Shown piece by piece: positions 24,324 to 32,208 of a stretch of 43,079 bases of DNA. The number at the start of each line of letters is the position of its first letter. Position 1 is the stretch's first letter. Position numbers and translations under genes: made by a program. The stretch comes from a virus. Below the pieces are notes generated by a model. It ran no database searches and was not told the origin of the DNA. It saw only the letters and a list, made by a program, of their open reading frames with translations. The DNA lies in the IMG/VR virus record IMGVR_UViG_3300007907_000056, positions 1-43,079 of that record. One strand, written 5' to 3'.

Positions 24324-26765
24324 CTAAATTAGGTCTTCTTCACGTATATAAGCTCGTTGCACACCGTACAATTTTCCGAACCTTAGGGTCCCCTTTTGGT
24401 TCATATCGTTCGGTTTCCAGCCATCCATGTTTCTTAGAATATCATTTACTTCCCGGCGATCCATTGGAGAAAAACGTTTGGCGTCATTTCCTAAACACTC
24501 ACACCACACCTCTAATGCACACACACGTTCACGTATAATAGAACCTTCACCTTCACCGAAATCATCCGTTAAAAACATTCTACGTTCAGCTAGGTCCTTC
24601 TCTTCCCAGTCTTCAGGTAATTTACGTTCAAGGTATTCCTGCACCAAACCTGCCCATGGCGATTCCTCCGTATGCGCTTCTTGAATTACCCTCATTTGCG
24701 CTTCTAAACGGTCTTCTAAAAACAGTTCTTCCCCATCTTTAAATACCTGTTTCGCTTCTGCCCATAACTGCTCGATACCATCGTCAGATAAACTGGACCA
24801 ACGATGTTTTCTATTTTCGATATTCACTGTAATCGGCCAAAATCGACGACCACCAGTCTTATCCTTTAAAAAGTTCGGGTCATTCGTCGTTCCGAAAAAC
24901 ACACACTGGCGTGGAAAGTCTTCTGTATGACGACCATAGGCAACACGGAACCGGTCTTCTCGTTTACTAATGAATTGTTTAATCGATTCAACATCAGCTT
25001 TACGAGTAGCAGACAATTCACCCATTTCGATAATCCAAGCACCTTGCAAGGCTTCAAACGCTTCTTTTCCGTGGACAGAAGTAAGGGAATCACTAAACCA
25101 TTCACGTCCCATGCGGTCAAGAATCATCGATTTACCAATCCCTTGTGGACCGTAAAGCGTAACCATATAATCAAATTTAATGCCTGGAACGTAAACACGG
25201 GCAACAGCTGCCGCAAAGGCTTTTCGTGTAATGGCACGATTTAGTTCGGTGTCTTCTGCACCTAAGTAGTCAATGAATAAAGTCTCAAGGCGGGGAACAC
25301 CATCCCACACTAAAGGTTCTAGATAATCGCGAACGGGATGGAATTTGTGCTTTTCACTGATTACCTTTACGGCATCTTCGGTCTTACTTCGGTTATACAT
25401 TTTATAAACACGTTCCATGTAATCTCTTAATCCGGCATCATCACCGTCAGTCCAATTCTCTTTTTTCGTCACTTTGCGCCAAGGCATATTGCCCATGACC
25501 ATCAATCGATTACTGAAAGAATTGGTGGCAATTTTCCCTTTTAATAGAAGATCGTTTTCAAGCACCAGGACGATGTTAGGTACAGTAACTTCAACATCGC
25601 CTTGTTTGTCTGCAGTCAATCGATGAGTCCAACGTAAATCGATATTCTCCGTTTCAATCTCATCGAATTCCTCAAATGCACTTTCCATCCGTTCACGTGC
25701 GGCAGCCTCTTTGACACCTGGGTCATTTTGAGCGAACTCACGCATTGCGGAATAGCTTGGTCGTTTATTAATAGGAGTTTTTTCGGTAACATCCCCGTCC
25801 TGTGCCCCAAACAAATGAAGGCGGACAAGGTCGAAGGCATTTACGAGTTGATTACTTGTTGGATCCGTACCGTGATGCGAGTAAGCGAACTTACCATCTT
25901 CGTAGAGTATCAATCCACCTGCAGTAGAACCTTCTGTATAGGTGTATCGGGAATCTTGAAACTTCTCATACCTTCCTGGTAGAAAGTTCTCAATCGCTTC
26001 TTCGATGGTATATGTTCGGCAGAAGGCACCAACGAGACCAGCTTTTGAATGTGGGTCCCCTTGCTTATCTGCAAGCTTTTTATGTTCGAGTTGCTGCCTA
26101 GACGATGACGGCCATTCTAGTGGATCGCGCCAATCAACATACAAGGATAAAATATCAGCAGGATCCAACCAAGGTGCATCATGGTAATGGAAGACATATT
26201 CCGCATCAGCAGAAGTTGAAGGCCAGTACATTAATCGATGTGGTTGATAGCTTGTATCATCGAAGTAATCAATACCGATTTGTTCAGCTACTTTTTTTCC
26301 GATAGCGACATACTCTTCAGATGTCACGGGTCGAGTAAAGGGAACGATGAACCTAAGACGTGGCAAACCTTCTTTATGCTTATGTGTAGAGTAAATCGCA
26401 TAAGCAGAACCGAATAACATATCGATGATATCTGCCATGCCTTCTTCTCCGTAGTCAATATCCAGTGTTAAAATACTTCGATTGAACACACTATCGGCTT
26501 TACGTCGTCCACCTTTTAACCGTCCGCCTACAAACCCACCTACATCTTTAATGGAGTCTTGTTGGCTTTTAGGATAACTTCTGTATTCGGATTCTGATTC
26601 TTTTGTCCGGACCGTTGTACGCAACTTTTCCAAGAACTCTGACCACGTCAGTTCTGCGTTGCTCCATTTAACCGACGTTCGGCTGCTTGCGGTTGCAATA
26701 CTGACAGCACCGTCAAAGGTTAGTTTGGGTATAGGTTTTTCTTTTGTTACGGTCACCGCAATCAA
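24324..26765 (-). CDS. VapE-type primase/helicase
   Basis: The product has 813 residues. The N-terminal part (about 95-230) has a primase-like LTLDIDYGEEG and HKHKEGLPRLRFIVPF pattern. The C-terminal part is the virulence-associated E-type ATPase: Walker A GPQGIGKS near residue 540, then WIIEMGELSATRKADVE, then FFGTTNDPNFLKDKTGGRRF. These proteins open the origin and prime phage replication. The start overlaps the MazG-like gene by 4 bp. Its 3' end borders the iteron region. Confidence 0.9.
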   Translation of the reverse strand: MIAVTVTKEKPIPKLTFDGAVSIATASSRTSVKWSNAELTWSEFLEKLRTTVRTKESESEYRSYPKSQQDSIKDVGGFVGGRLKGGRRKADSVFNRSILTLDIDYGEEGMADIIDMLFGSAYAIYSTHKHKEGLPRLRFIVPFTRPVTSEEYVAIGKKVAEQIGIDYFDDTSYQPHRLMYWPSTSADAEYVFHYHDAPWLDPADILSLYVDWRDPLEWPSSSRQQLEHKKLADKQGDPHSKAGLVGAFCRTYTIEEAIENFLPGRYEKFQDSRYTYTEGSTAGGLILYEDGKFAYSHHGTDPTSNQLVNAFDLVRLHLFGAQDGDVTEKTPINKRPSYSAMREFAQNDPGVKEAAARERMESAFEEFDEIETENIDLRWTHRLTADKQGDVEVTVPNIVLVLENDLLLKGKIATNSFSNRLMVMGNMPWRKVTKKENWTDGDDAGLRDYMERVYKMYNRSKTEDAVKVISEKHKFHPVRDYLEPLVWDGVPRLETLFIDYLGAEDTELNRAITRKAFAAAVARVYVPGIKFDYMVTLYGPQGIGKSMILDRMGREWFSDSLTSVHGKEAFEALQGAWIIEMGELSATRKADVESIKQFISKREDRFRVAYGRHTEDFPRQCVFFGTTNDPNFLKDKTGGRRFWPITVNIENRKHRWSSLSDDGIEQLWAEAKQVFKDGEELFLEDRLEAQMRVIQEAHTEESPWAGLVQEYLERKLPEDWEEKDLAERRMFLTDDFGEGEGSIIRERVCALEVWCECLGNDAKRFSPMDRREVNDILRNMDGWKPNDMNQKGTLRFGKLYGVQRAYIREEDLI

Positions 26766-27055
26766 TCCTTCCTGTTCGTGCTCGCTTCCATTTCCTCTAA
26801 TACTTGTTCAGCAAATGCTGCGTAAACGGCAGAGGCGTGTATGCATTCCATATACAAGTTTTGGGCGTCTGTAGGCTTTCCCCAACCTTTAGCCGAGAGT
26901 ATTGCTTGTGCCACTTCACCTGTCTCCTCTGATGCGATAACATGCCATACCTCATGTGGATGTCGCTGTACACCCCACTTCGCGTTTTGTCTCAAACGTT
27001 CAGCTAATATAGCAGCGTTTACTATTCTCATAAGTTCAGTTGGCGTCATCTCCAC
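26762..27055 (-). CDS. MazG-like nucleotide pyrophosphohydrolase
   Basis: The product has 97 residues with RLRQNAKWGVQRHPHEVWH and then ASEETGEVAQAILS, the E-E-x-x-E type metal-binding helix of the all-alpha NTP pyrophosphatase superfamily. It may sanitise nucleotide pools during replication. Coupled overlaps join it to the upstream HTH gene and the downstream primase/helicase gene. Confidence 0.75.
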   Translation of the reverse strand: MEMTPTELMRIVNAAILAERLRQNAKWGVQRHPHEVWHVIASEETGEVAQAILSAKGWGKPTDAQNLYMECIHASAVYAAFAEQVLEEMEASTNRKD

Positions 27056-27876
27056 ACAAATTCACCTACTTCCGACTTTTCCGAAACTGAATCCAAACAA
27101 TCTATAAATCTTATTTGTTGTTTTTTCGCCAATTGCTTTTCCTCGCTTTTCTTGTTGTATTTTGAATAGGTTTGGATTCCATTCACTTTCTTCCAATTTT
27201 GGAGAGTGGCAAGAACGACACCTATTTCAGACGCGATTTCCTTATCACTAATTCCCCTGTTTTTAAAACTTTCATACGCATCTTTTGTAATGTAGACCTT
27301 CTTTGGTCTAGCCATAACATACGCGACATCGTTTTCAGCTTGCCAACTCATAAGGGTCTTCACATTACAGCCTTGTCGCTTTGCTACTTGTCCATTCGTT
27401 AGCCCTTCACCGCGCATGGAAAGATACGTCACTTCATCCAGTTTCAAACGGGTGCCTTTTTTCGCACCTCTAGGTTTGAGTTCCCTTTTTGTTTTGTGTC
27501 TAGCTTTCCAACGAGTAAGAGTATGCGTACAAACATCAAGCAAGATAGCAATCTCTTTATCTAATAAACCGTTTGCGACATGACCGTGATATTGTTCAAC
27601 AGTAAGTAGTTGGTCGATACGGTTTGAATTAGGTTCTTCTTCATCCGGTTTTGAAGGTCGCCCTCGCTTCCCTTTAGGTACTAATTCGTTTCCAATTGCA
27701 CGTATTTGAGTGTAGATCGGGCAACTCTTACATATCCCATCTTGGGTTTTATGCGTGCCTTGCTTTAGTGTGCAAGGTTCACAATGTTTTTCTTCTAAAT
27801 CACCGAGTTTGTAAACGAGTGCCTGACGATGTTGACGTTCGGCAATACGATTTTGTTTTTCAATTGCTTTGGTCAT
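27046..27876 (-). CDS. Zinc-finger protein with three tandem HTH units
   Basis: The product is about 276 residues from ATG at 27874-27876, with AGGTGATT upstream. An N-terminal CxxC...CxxC zinc motif (CEPCTLKQGTHKTQDGICKS) resembles the Gram-positive phage zinc-finger proteins. Three similar HTH-like units follow: LLDKEIAILLDVCTHTLTRW, LTNGQVAKRQGCNVKTLMSW and ISDKEIASEIGVVLATLQNW. It therefore probably binds repeated DNA. The nearby origin iterons are a possible target, by inference only. Confidence 0.75.
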   Translation of the reverse strand: MTKAIEKQNRIAERQHRQALVYKLGDLEEKHCEPCTLKQGTHKTQDGICKSCPIYTQIRAIGNELVPKGKRGRPSKPDEEEPNSNRIDQLLTVEQYHGHVANGLLDKEIAILLDVCTHTLTRWKARHKTKRELKPRGAKKGTRLKLDEVTYLSMRGEGLTNGQVAKRQGCNVKTLMSWQAENDVAYVMARPKKVYITKDAYESFKNRGISDKEIASEIGVVLATLQNWKKVNGIQTYSKYNKKSEEKQLAKKQQIRFIDCLDSVSEKSEVGEFVWR

Positions 27877-28462
27877 TGGAATCACCTGTCGGAAATGTTA
27901 TGAATGATTCAGCTGGATAGAAGCCTGCGAGTTCACCATTGTTATATTCATTTTTAGCGACTATAGTAGCAGTGGTATATACAGATGAATAATCATTTAT
28001 TAGACGAACATCACCTTCTCTAAACTCCCCAACCTCACGCCCCAACTCTGCCCAAAATGCTTCTTCATTGGTTGCGTGTGTTACTCCGTTAAAACATAAA
28101 CTTAAGCCGTCCACAATTCTAAAATCATTGAAATCACTAGCTACATTGCGTTGGTCATGAAGTTTTTCAATTTGAGCAAATTTCTTTCCTGTTGAGAATT
28201 CTTCCCCATCTAACCTAACAATCCAATCACCTTCTTTTGGTTTCGGTTGCTCAATTTCATAGCCAGTTAATAACGCTTTTGCCATATAGAAAGGCGAGAT
28301 GTCATTTAGGCATTCGTGGTTATCGGCGTAACTGTCGTCCCCTTCGTTTGCTTCACTTTTCATGAAGTATTGATAATCAATTAAATCTTGGTCTGTTTCG
28401 TTATATTTAACTTTCCGTTCCTCTATCGCTTTCGCCTGTTCTGCTGTAATAGTAACTTTCAT
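27860..28462 (-). CDS. Hypothetical early protein
   Basis: The product is about 200 residues from an ATG with AAAGGA upstream. The start is MKVTITAEQAKAIEERKVK. The rest is acidic and mixed, with KEGDWIVRLDGEEFSTGKKF and a YPAESFITF end. No family is recognised with confidence. It overlaps the zinc-finger gene by 17 bp. It probably has an early accessory role. Confidence 0.65.
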   Translation of the reverse strand: MKVTITAEQAKAIEERKVKYNETDQDLIDYQYFMKSEANEGDDSYADNHECLNDISPFYMAKALLTGYEIEQPKPKEGDWIVRLDGEEFSTGKKFAQIEKLHDQRNVASDFNDFRIVDGLSLCFNGVTHATNEEAFWAELGREVGEFREGDVRLINDYSSVYTTATIVAKNEYNNGELAGFYPAESFITFPTGDSNDQSN

Positions 28463-28644
28463 TCTTTCCCGTCCTTTCCACTCATATAGCAATCAATATG
28501 ATTATTTACTTCCTTACGTCCTTTTGCGTACCCAATTTTAATACCTTCTTCTTTTCCATCTTCTTTACCGAATGCATACATTTGCACCAATGCCCAAACG
28601 TAGAAAAATATAGAAAGAACTAAGATGAAATGTAGGAACGTCAT
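28459..28644 (-). CDS. Small membrane protein
   Basis: The product has 61 residues. An N-terminal hydrophobic helix (FLHFILVLSIFFYVWALVQM) is followed by a charged tail (GKEDGKEEGIKIGYAKG). The shape is one membrane span with a soluble C-terminus. It is translationally coupled with its neighbours. The role is unknown. Confidence 0.65.
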   Translation of the reverse strand: MTFLHFILVLSIFFYVWALVQMYAFGKEDGKEEGIKIGYAKGRKEVNNHIDCYMSGKDGKE

Positions 28645-28859
28645 AGCCTTACACCTTGGTATTTCATAATCTTTAGATTCGAATTCATTAATTCGACGAC
28701 CACATCGTCATATCGAGAATGTGCTTTTCCTAACTGTTCTTCTAGTTGGTCAACACGGTCAATTAACCACAATCCATCTTCATGTTCGATTTTGTCTCTC
28801 GTGGTTAACCGACCTTTAATTAAAGAAAGTCGTGCTTTATTGTTTCTGACTTTAATCAT
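28641..28859 (-). CDS. Hypothetical early protein with coiled coil
   Basis: The product has 72 residues. A basic N-terminus (IKVRNNKARLSLIKGRLTTR) precedes a helical segment with heptad-like spacing (LIDRVDQLEEQLGKAHSRYD). No family is recognised. 4 bp overlaps with both neighbours mark it as a coupled early gene. Confidence 0.65.
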   Translation of the reverse strand: MIKVRNNKARLSLIKGRLTTRDKIEHEDGLWLIDRVDQLEEQLGKAHSRYDDVVVELMNSNLKIMKYQGVRL

Positions 28860-29050
28860 TTGGATTCACGCTCCAATGCTCGTTTAGCTATATCAATCGC
28901 ATCATTCAAATCAATGTAAGCATACTCATGATTTTCATCAGCTTGTTTTTCGGATGCTATTTTGTTCAAGGCTATACGTAATCGAGCGTTTTCTTTCATC
29001 ACACCATCGTATGAGTAGTGTAAAACTTTGACCTCATTCGTTTCTGCCAT
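28856..29050 (-). CDS. Small hypothetical early protein
   Basis: The product has 64 residues. A mid-protein helix (KENARLRIALNKIASEKQAD) and a final IDIAKRALERESK suggest a short helical hairpin. No function is assigned. It lies in the coupled early gene string. Confidence 0.62.
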   Translation of the reverse strand: MAETNEVKVLHYSYDGVMKENARLRIALNKIASEKQADENHEYAYIDLNDAIDIAKRALERESK

Positions 29051-29052
29051 TT

Positions 29053-29262
29053 TTAACCCTCCAATTTACTCAAAACTCTTCGTACACGATCCATGTCATC
29101 AAATTGACTAACAACGCCATCGACCTCAAGTCTTTTAATCAACTGATAGGATATTAGGAAGCCGATTCCAAATTTTTGTTTAATGTGTGCTGTGCTACAT
29201 TTATTGGTTTCAATCACGAACGTTTTTACTTCCATGTAAAGTTCATCTAAGGTTTGTTTCAT
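29053..29262 (-). CDS. FtsK-gamma-like winged helix protein
   Basis: The likely start is the internal ATG preceding KQTLDELYMEVKT, with GGGAG upstream, giving about 69 residues. The segment CSTAHIKQKFGIGFLISYQL then IKRLEVDGVVS is the FtsK-gamma type winged helix pattern, a small DNA-binding domain. It may regulate early genes. The longer ATG at 29295 is possible. Confidence 0.65.
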   Translation of the reverse strand: MKQTLDELYMEVKTFVIETNKCSTAHIKQKFGIGFLISYQLIKRLEVDGVVSQFDDMDRVRRVLSKLEG

Positions 29263-29291
29263 TCGTTTGAGCTCCCTGTTTTGATTGATTC

Positions 29292-29882
29292 TCACGGTTG
29301 TTTTTTTATCTTTTTTCGTTCACCTATTTTGCTGTGTAAATCTGCTACAAGTACTCCGGTTCTTGTTAAATCTGCATCTTTTTGAATCAAACTGTTTTTG
29401 TTCATAATCACCAATTGCTTTCGTGAAAGGAGAATTAGATTATAGAGTTCAAAATTACGACGGTTTCTATCTCCAAATATAACGACATGCCCTTTTGGTA
29501 CTGGACCATTTGCCTTTTCCCAAACTAACAGGTGTTTCGCTCTCCATTTGTTAGGATCTGCAATCTTAATGTCTACATAATCGTCACCATTTACTCGTTC
29601 CGTTCCTACAGGTTTATAGTTAGCTGGACGGTTACCCTTCTTAAATTGAGTAGGTTCCCATCCACCAATACTTTTACCTTTATTAAACGGAACATGCCCT
29701 GGTTTAAACTGACCATTTAAACCGGTGTTCAACTTACGATTTTTAATAAATGCCGTTATTTGATTTAATCCTAATTTCAATTCGAATTGAGCGTTAAATA
29801 GTTCCTTTATTTCTTTTCTGCTACGTCCTACTACATGATCCGTAATAAAGACGACTTGTTCAGGAGTATAATAGTGTGGCAT
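29292..29882 (-). CDS. HNH endonuclease-type protein
   Basis: The product has 196 residues. The N-terminal HTH-like part (YTPEQVVFITDHVVGRSRKE) is followed by GHVPFNKGKSIGG and the common phage HNH pattern VDIKIADPNKWRAKHLLVWE then KGHVVIFGDRNRRNFELYNL. It belongs to a family often found in early regions of Firmicute phages. The catalytic residues look present. Confidence 0.85.
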   Translation of the reverse strand: MPHYYTPEQVVFITDHVVGRSRKEIKELFNAQFELKLGLNQITAFIKNRKLNTGLNGQFKPGHVPFNKGKSIGGWEPTQFKKGNRPANYKPVGTERVNGDDYVDIKIADPNKWRAKHLLVWEKANGPVPKGHVVIFGDRNRRNFELYNLILLSRKQLVIMNKNSLIQKDADLTRTGVLVADLHSKIGERKKIKKQP

Positions 29883-29885
29883 TTT

Positions 29886-30116
29886 CTACCCCTCCAACAT
29901 TTTAGGTACAATTAAATCAATATCCATCTTGTTATCCGCTGCATGAATCGCTTTTAATACTAAAGATCCATTCGCTATAACCTGGTGCGCCACACGAGTT
30001 ATCGAGTTTGCTCTGTTAATTTCCTCTAAGAGTTTTTCACCTGTTAAATCCTCGTCACCTAAACGCTCCAATTGCGCAAATAGATGGTTGTTCAAATCAC
30101 CAAGTGTATTTTTCAT
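29886..30116 (-). CDS. Conserved small phage protein
   Basis: The product has 76 residues: MKNTLGDLNNHLFAQLERLG, then ITRVAHQVIANGSLVLKAIH and a final DLIVPKMLEG. This helical protein is often found next to HNH and HTH genes in Firmicute phages, but its function is unknown. It ends 3 bp before the HNH gene. Confidence 0.75.
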   Translation of the reverse strand: MKNTLGDLNNHLFAQLERLGDEDLTGEKLLEEINRANSITRVAHQVIANGSLVLKAIHAADNKMDIDLIVPKMLEG

Positions 30117-30156
30117 TACTAACCCTCCCTGTTTCGCTTAATGTTCGGTAAGTGTC

Positions 30157-30687
30157 TTAAATTGTTTTTGTTTCAACTGTACAAATCGTGTCATTGTGCC
30201 AACCACCATGAGGAACGATTAATATTTTAGTTATTTCAAAACCATTACTTTTACCGATACCACCGCTGTTCCAACCGAATGTGATTACTTTCCCACCGGG
30301 TTTTAATATTCTAGCTATCTCTTTCTTTTGGTTGCCCCAATAAGACGATTGAGTTGTTTGCATATTTACTGTTTGACCGAGTGATTTATAGCATTCCGAA
30401 ACTTGTCTAGGTGAATATGGAGGGTCATACAAGACCATATCAATTGATTCGTCACTGAATTGTTGAAAAAAATCTAAAGCATCTAAATGGTAATCTGTTT
30501 CATAAGCAGTATCTAAATCGTTTGTTATATAAGTCTGCTTGTCTGTCATTAAATCTTTAATAGAAAACTCGTTAGCAAAAGGGTCTAAGATAGTTCCTTC
30601 GGCTAGTTCGTTTTTTATCAAATCTTTAATAGGCTTTATTTTGAATGTTTTACTATTCGGCATTGACCACGTGCGTTCTAATAACAA
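30157..30687 (-). CDS. Phage DNA N-methyltransferase-like protein
   Basis: The TTG start at 30685-30687 has AAGGAGG 8 nt upstream. An ATG two codons earlier is too close to the site. The 176-residue product has ERTWSMPNSKTFKIKPIKDL, then TILDPFANEF, then the DPPYSPRQVSECYKS motif and later RILKPGGKVITFGWNSGGIG. The DPPY motif is that of N6-adenine or N4-cytosine methyltransferases. It could protect phage DNA from host restriction. Confidence 0.82.
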   Translation of the reverse strand: MLLERTWSMPNSKTFKIKPIKDLIKNELAEGTILDPFANEFSIKDLMTDKQTYITNDLDTAYETDYHLDALDFFQQFSDESIDMVLYDPPYSPRQVSECYKSLGQTVNMQTTQSSYWGNQKKEIARILKPGGKVITFGWNSGGIGKSNGFEITKILIVPHGGWHNDTICTVETKTI

Positions 30688-30751
30688 ATACATCTCCTCC
30701 TTTTTATTTGAAAATGGTACAATAATTAAAAATTGATAGGGAATGATTATT

Positions 30752-30988
30752 TTGTGTGAATTGAAAAACCAAGAAGTAATGATTGATATTGCTATTAACG
30801 CTGGATATCTGATATCCAAAGGATTGATTGAAATAGATAACTCAAGAGAATTTGTAAATTATGTTATCCCGAAATTATCTAAAGAGTTTTTAAAATTAGA
30901 GAATAAAGATGACTATATATTGTCTATTGACCGATATTCAGAGATTAGATTGATTGAACTATTTGGAATTAGTAAGGTGAATGATTGA
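30752..30988 (+). CDS. Plus-strand small hypothetical protein
   Basis: This is the only plus-strand gene in the early region. The likely start is TTG at 30752, with AGGGA about 10 nt upstream; an ATG at 30743 is closer. The 78-residue product (CELKNQEVMIDIAINAGYLI then SKGLIEIDNSREFVNYVIPK) is acidic and helical, and its codons are very AT-rich compared with the neighbours. It may be a recently acquired accessory gene (moron) with its own regulation. No family is recognised. Confidence 0.6.
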   Translation: MCELKNQEVMIDIAINAGYLISKGLIEIDNSREFVNYVIPKLSKEFLKLENKDDYILSIDRYSEIRLIELFGISKVND

Positions 30989-31025
30989 TTTCACCTTCTT
31001 TAATTCGCTTAATTGGTCTGGTGCG

Positions 31026-31118
31026 TCACTTCCATTTATCACGATGTCGTTTATCCATCCACAAGCACAGTCCAAGAGCGATAACTCCTAGACCGCCAAG
31101 GATGATGTAGGCAATCAT
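31026..31118 (-). CDS. Tiny single-pass membrane protein, 30 residues
   Basis: The start ATG overlaps the stop of the upstream gene as ATGA. The peptide is a hydrophobic helix (MIAYIILGGLGVIALGLCLW) followed by a basic tail (MDKRHRDKWK). A positive C-terminal tail favours an N-out, C-in orientation. It resembles the small membrane peptides common in phage early operons. Function unknown. Confidence 0.65.
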   Translation of the reverse strand: MIAYIILGGLGVIALGLCLWMDKRHRDKWK

Positions 31119-31693
31119 TTGATTCTTGTCACTAATGGGGCAGCTGAATCGAATGCTTCACGTAATGACGTTTTTTCTCTGACGTTATATTTCCGGTTAT
31201 CGATATTGCTCATAGCTTTTTGGATTGTTCCAGCAATCTGTTGAAGTTGTTTAATCAATTTTTCATTATGAACAGCAAAATCATTTAACGGATTTGCGAC
31301 TTCTAAGAAGTTCTTGGTGACCCTTCTCATAATGCGAATTTCTTTCAATTCACTTGTCAATGCAGTTAACTCTTCCAGTGACAAATCTGTAAGTTCCAAA
31401 GCATGAAGAATATCTTGTTCCTCACCATGCAGCCTTTTCAAATCTTCAGTAGCTAAACCGAACATGTTTTTCGTTCCAGATAAGGCGTTGATTGCTTTAG
31501 AAACTTCCTTTTTCGCATGAAAGTGCATATAAGCCGTTGAAAGACTGTATTTATCTCGTTCGGCTTTTTCTCGCTCGTTATCGAAGATAGGTTGTAAAAG
31601 TTCTCTTATACGAGATACAGGTTGATTGGAAAGTTTGAAACGACCTATTTCGTGCAAAAGTTGTTCCACCTCAAATACTTCGTCCCTAGTCAT
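31115..31693 (-). CDS. Helical hypothetical protein
   Basis: The product has 192 residues, almost all helical. Coiled-coil-like stretches are at about 25-60 (IFDNEREKAERDKYSLSTAY) and 95-150 (ELTDLSLEELTALTSELKEI). No family is recognised. Its start overlaps the 40-residue gene as ATGA, and its stop overlaps the tiny membrane gene. Confidence 0.65.
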   Translation of the reverse strand: MTRDEVFEVEQLLHEIGRFKLSNQPVSRIRELLQPIFDNEREKAERDKYSLSTAYMHFHAKKEVSKAINALSGTKNMFGLATEDLKRLHGEEQDILHALELTDLSLEELTALTSELKEIRIMRRVTKNFLEVANPLNDFAVHNEKLIKQLQQIAGTIQKAMSNIDNRKYNVREKTSLREAFDSAAPLVTRIK

Positions 31694-31812
31694 ATGTCAA
31701 ACACACCGCGTTCCCATTTGGAAATGAACTGTTCAAATGTCCAACCGTATTTTTTACGAATACCGTGATACACGAAATAGGTGCCTAAGCTTTCTAGTAA
31801 TCTTTCATTCAT
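31690..31812 (-). CDS. Tiny hypothetical protein, 40 residues
   Basis: ATG follows AGAGAGGG. The protein (MNERLLESLGTYFVYHGIRK then KYGWTFEQFISKWERGVFDI) is a compact helical peptide typical of phage early ORFans. It overlaps the next gene by ATGA. No function is assigned. Confidence 0.65.
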   Translation of the reverse strand: MNERLLESLGTYFVYHGIRKKYGWTFEQFISKWERGVFDI

Positions 31813-31830
31813 TTTTAAGCCCTCTCTTTC

Positions 31831-31971
31831 TTAGCTGTACCAAATGATCCAACCTTGTTTTTTACGTGCATTAAAATCATGCTTCTGAAGTTCTTCGTAC
31901 AACCAAACCTTCTGTTTTCCCTCACCTTGGCCCTCGACACGAAATAGCAGATACGGTTTTCGTTTTGCCAT
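31831..31971 (-). CDS. Tiny hypothetical protein, 46 residues
   Basis: ATG overlaps the stop of the zinc-ribbon gene as TAATG. The product (MAKRKPYLLFRVEGQGEGKQ then LYEELQKHDFNARKKQGWII) is basic and Trp-rich with a strand-like start. It is reminiscent of small nucleic-acid-binding peptides, but no family is recognised. Confidence 0.65.
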   Translation of the reverse strand: MAKRKPYLLFRVEGQGEGKQKVWLYEELQKHDFNARKKQGWIIWYS

Positions 31972-32165
31972 TAGAGGTTGCCGTAGTTTTTTGTTTGTTT
32001 TGCGTAATTCTTCAAATCAACTAAATCTGTATGAATGTGATTACAACATCGACAGATAATTTTTTTCGTTACAGGAATAATACTTTCTTGTAAAGGTGTT
32101 AAGAATAAGGGTTCTCCACATCCTTCACAAATAATGAAGATGTTGCATGGAGCAGATTGTTTCAT
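31971..32165 (-). CDS. Small zinc-ribbon protein
   Basis: The product has 64 residues with CEGCGEPLFLTPLQ and a later KKIICRCCNHIHTD, two CxxC pairs that can hold one zinc. Such ribbons often bind DNA or act in transcription. Its stop overlaps the next gene's start. No named family. Confidence 0.65.
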   Translation of the reverse strand: MKQSAPCNIFIICEGCGEPLFLTPLQESIIPVTKKIICRCCNHIHTDLVDLKNYAKQTKNYGNL

Positions 32166-32208
32166 AATCTCCCACCCCTAACCAGTAGTTTTTCAGTTGA
32201 GTCGTTCA

